The translations under genes were made by a program, and so were the position numbers. A stretch of DNA of 64,000 nt from Boletus sp. NGJ (taxonomy: Eukaryota; Basidiomycota; Agaricomycetes; Boletales; Boletaceae). The notes under the pieces are model-generated. The model did no database searches, had not been told where the DNA came from, and saw only the letters and a program-made list of their open reading frames with translations. The DNA lies in the NCBI GenBank assembly GCA_019096195.1, contig JAGTXK010000021.1, forward strand, positions 744,001 to 808,000, written 5' to 3'. This document shows, in pieces, positions 61,021-64,000 of this stretch; within the stretch, counting starts at the first letter, position 1, and each line of letters begins with the position of its first letter.

Positions 61021-62234
61021 TGTTACGCTGGGTAACAATATGACACGTTCCCGTATAATCCCCCTGTTGGATTATAGGACTAGCAGGACTTAAGGGAGTT
61101 ACTCAACCTCCAGAGGCCCAATGGTTTCCTCTGACTGGGGACCAACTGCTAGCTTTATGTAGAGTCCTCTCGTTACCTCTACGACCAATGGCGGAGTCTC
61201 GGATTTACCATGGAATCCCAATCCTTACACAAAGGAGGGGGCAGACCGGTGCGCAGGCCTAGGAGCAGTAGCCTTCCGTCTGCTGATTCCTAGGGCTTAC
61301 TGGGCCTAATATCGAATGGCGGAGTCTTCAATGCCGGTGGCGAAGTCCCGGGCTTTACTGGGTCAGTGGTGGAGTCCTGACCGACGACGACCAACCTCTG
61401 TTGGTCGTTGGAGTTGCTGAAGCTTTTAGAAGCCTGTAACGGCAACAACGGCACACAAGTGCGAAGTGATGAGTAAGATGATCACAAGCACGAGGGCAAG
61501 CACCTTCAGATTGCGGGAGAAGGCTTTTGAGGTGAAGTGGAACCTTTTAGCGGGAGAAGCAGTAGATTACACGGGAAGGAGTGTAGATCTAGGTTAAGGT
61601 TACATGAAGGGCCCGCGTCCCTATTTATAGGCCTTGCCCATCTAGGGCCGGCTTCGTGACGAATATAGTAATGTTTAGTCATAGACGAAAGATTACTATA
61701 AACGGATCAGGCATGAGTCCAATGGGGAAAGTAGGAGTACTGGGCTATGTGTGAGAGAGCATAGCCAAGGAGGCAATGTCTATGATCGGATCAAAAAGGA
61801 AGAAGGCATGTATCAAATGAAATAGGAAGGCGGTGTCCATACCAAACGGGTAGGTTCCTAAAGAGGAAGTTATGAATAACTTCCTAGAAAGGTAGTTCTG
61901 GATGGGGCAATGCCTGGGTTGGTGTCATGGGAGAATCCCTGGTCAGAGTCGAAGAATAGGTCGTCCCATAGTCCTACGGGGGGAGAAGGAAGGGGAAAAG
62001 ATGTACCCCCTTCGGTAACCATAACAATCACTATCTTCAAAGTCCAAGACTCCACCATTGGTCATAGGGATGTTCCTCACTCTCAGAAGAGACTCTACAT
62101 AAAGCTAGCTGTCAGTCCCCATATCTAGGGAACTTGGGCCTAGGAAGCCAGTTGCTCAAGTCCAGCTAGTCCAGTAATCAATTAGGAAGGTTGATTACTT
62201 GGTAACGTGTCACCAGGTTATGACAGTCGTAACA
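61021..62234 (-). mobile_element. 1.2 kb element with about 200-nt inverted ends
   Basis: It starts TGTTACGCTGGGTAAC and ends with the imperfect complement, GTCGTAACA. The inverted similarity runs about 200 nt inward, with shared blocks such as GCTAGCTTTATGTAGAGTC and GACCAATGGYGGAGTC. The flanks GGCATCAC and TGTATCAT could be an 8-bp target duplication altered by two C/T changes and one other. There is no coding ORF. On the minus strand there is a TATA-like CTATAAATA near 61625. Long inverted ends suggest a non-autonomous DNA transposon of Mutator or foldback type; the internal TATA and the old copy suggest a solo LTR inside it. The class is unresolved. Confidence 0.5.
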
Positions 62235-62315
62235 TGTATCATAAGTATAAGCAGTAGTAGCACTAAGTAGAAAACTATTACCATAACTAGAAAGGAAACA
62301 CAGCCACTAAGTGTT

Positions 62316-62640
62316 ATAAATATTTTTAAACCTTTTCACCACAACCTTAGTCACTCTTTTTCTCCTCATATCACATGACTATAAGTCTAGACTCATCACA
62401 TGACCACCTCATATATTTAATTACCACTCTCATTTACACCTTATCTACTCCCACAATAATCTCTGTCTTAATATTCATACAGATACTTCTTCACTTTATC
62501 TACTTATAGTATTTCCTCATATGCACAGCCTGGTCCATATGCACTCCTGTAACTTATATAAACTAGCACTTAATGACTGGATTAACCAGTTGAATACATT
62601 TTGTTGACTTCCAACTCATTATTGCCTTGACCATTGGTCA
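62316..62640 (+). repeat. Possible decayed LTR
   Basis: An AT-rich block with a TATA-like box (CTTATATAAAC, about 62553) ending in a CA dinucleotide about 80 nt later, directly before a Gypsy-type leader. The borders are guesses. Confidence 0.3.
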
Positions 62641-62789
62641 TTATAGGTATGAGGAATTCTTCAAATGAGACCTCCATACCCTCATCCCTGAGCCAGGACC
62701 TGTGTAGCCTGCAAATCAGACTGAGTCTTGTAAATATCTGTCATTAAGGATAATAGGTATCATAACACTTGGATTTGGCTGTCATATAC

Positions 62790-64000
62790 AATGCTCAGAC
62801 CCTAGAGCCAAGAGGAAGTTTGCAGAGTATTCACCACTTGATGGTGATGAGTAAAGTACTCACTGAAATGCTTGTACAGTATATATGCTCGCCCAGCATT
62901 ATAAATAAGGATAAAGTTGTTGTTAAGCATAGTGCACTAGCCCCTGTTGTCTGTTGAGTGCCTAATGGTCTGTAAGGTGGTACTATGCTAGTATACCCAG
63001 GTTTGTGTGATTATCTGTGATGTCACATATGGAATGATAGTGAGGATCATCCTGATTCTTCCTCATGTGCTCACCTCCAACCCTAGCAAGGAAAATGATC
63101 TCATAGTTTTTATCCAGGTCACTGCAGTCACCTAGAATCAGTCTTTATATTACCAGATCAAATTGTAGGATTCCCAGAACATGGTTAGAAGATACTACAT
63201 AGTAAGGATCTGAAAGAAGAATTTATCAAGATAGCTCACATAAGGAAACAAGCTAGGTCTTTGAAACCCAACCCTGATAAAATATGAACTTTCTATCCTA
63301 CCAATATATTCCTTTTCTACCAAATTAACTTCTTTCACACCTACCTTTGCCTCCATTCCTCCTTAAAACCCAAAATCAAGTATGTCAGTGAACCTCAACA
63401 ACCTTGTAAGGTGGCTCACCAACCTCAATGTTGACAAGGAAAAAACTAATGTCACCAAGCAAATCTCCAACCCCAGTACATGGGATGGCAACAGATTAGT
63501 GTTTCACTTCTGGTGGATCAAATTACATCTATGGGTTGAGATCCAGATATGGAGATTGGACAGGGTGCTCTGTATAGCAATCCTCTCTCAGTTCAAAAAG
63601 AAGACAGCTGGTTTTGCCCAAATTACTATGGAAAAATACTTCAACCAAGAAGAGGACAACATCAGAGATGTAAACAATGTAGTAACAGGCAGAAAAGAAG
63701 ATGTAGTATGGCCATTGTGGAATGTGCTGAGAAAAGAAATAAGAGATTAGTTCTGAATCAATGTGCTAGTACATGGATCGCTAAGGAAGTTGAAAGCACT
63801 AAAACAGAACAGATATCCCATGGATCTGTTCATCCAAAGGTTTGAGATCCTGAGGAAAGAGGCCAAAATTAAAGACTATCATGCAGCTTCTCTACTGAAA
63901 AATGTAGTAGATTACAGGATCTATGAAAAGGCATCACTGGTAATGACAAACCTCCAGCCTCTCTATCACCATCTGGTATTTGAATATTAGAAGATTGGCA
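62790..64000 (+). mobile_element. Decayed Ty3/Gypsy element, 5' part
   Basis: The stretch 62840-63030 matches the untranslated leader of the two Gypsy copies (blocks TAAGGATAAAGTTG and CATAGTGCACTAGCCCC). From about 63380 a gag-like reading follows (MSVNLNNLVRWL, AQITMEKYFNQEEDN, FEILRKEAKIKDYHAASLLK). Its gag is of a different type from that of copies 1 and 2. It has several breaks and runs off the window. A CpG-poor fossil. Confidence 0.65.

Overview
The window is nuclear DNA of a filamentous basidiomycete, most likely an Agaricomycete. The genes are broken by many short introns of about 45-65 nt with GT..AG ends, the coding part is moderately GC-rich, neighbouring genes lie only tens of bases apart, and the repeats are fungal chromodomain Ty3/Gypsy elements and Tc1/mariner elements. 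A Rhizoctonia-like (Ceratobasidiaceae) source would fit the repeat style, but that is a guess.

From 1 to about 33 kb the DNA is gene-dense and mostly housekeeping. In order it holds an F-box protein (cut by the window edge), a tRNA-like repeat remnant, the U4/U6 recycling factor Prp24/SART3, a U2 snRNA gene, an aldo-keto reductase, a SAP-domain protein, a PHD-finger protein, F-actin capping protein alpha, isocitrate lyase, the dolichol-linked oligosaccharide enzyme Alg7, a SET domain joined to the tRNA deaminase subunit Tad3, NAD-type malic enzyme, mitochondrial ribosomal protein mL58/Mrpl20, a conserved coiled-coil protein of unknown function, a small uncertain gene, the histone H3 acetyltransferase Rtt109, a CUL1-type cullin and the ubiquinone methyltransferase Coq5. 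There is no pathway cluster. Links between neighbours are loose: two splicing components side by side, and two carbon-metabolism enzymes (isocitrate lyase, malic enzyme) a few kb apart.

From about 33 kb to the end the window is repeat territory. Two Ty3/Gypsy chromoviruses lie head to tail (34.2-41.4 kb and 41.7-48.7 kb). The first looks young and nearly whole, the second is decayed. Beyond them lies AT-rich, CpG-poor DNA containing inverted LTR fragments of two families, three Tc1/mariner relics, a 1.2 kb element with about 200-nt inverted ends, and the start of another decayed Gypsy element. Younger insertions stand out as CpG-containing islands in CpG-depleted DNA.

The strongest observations are these. 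The two LTRs of the young Gypsy copy differ at nine positions, all in CpG context. Both Gypsy copies carry a primer site complementary to the predicted start of their own transcript, with one compensating base pair change between copies. The SET and Tad3 segments join through an in-phase intron. The 61-62 kb element has an unusual architecture. Exon borders are read by eye and are approximate.
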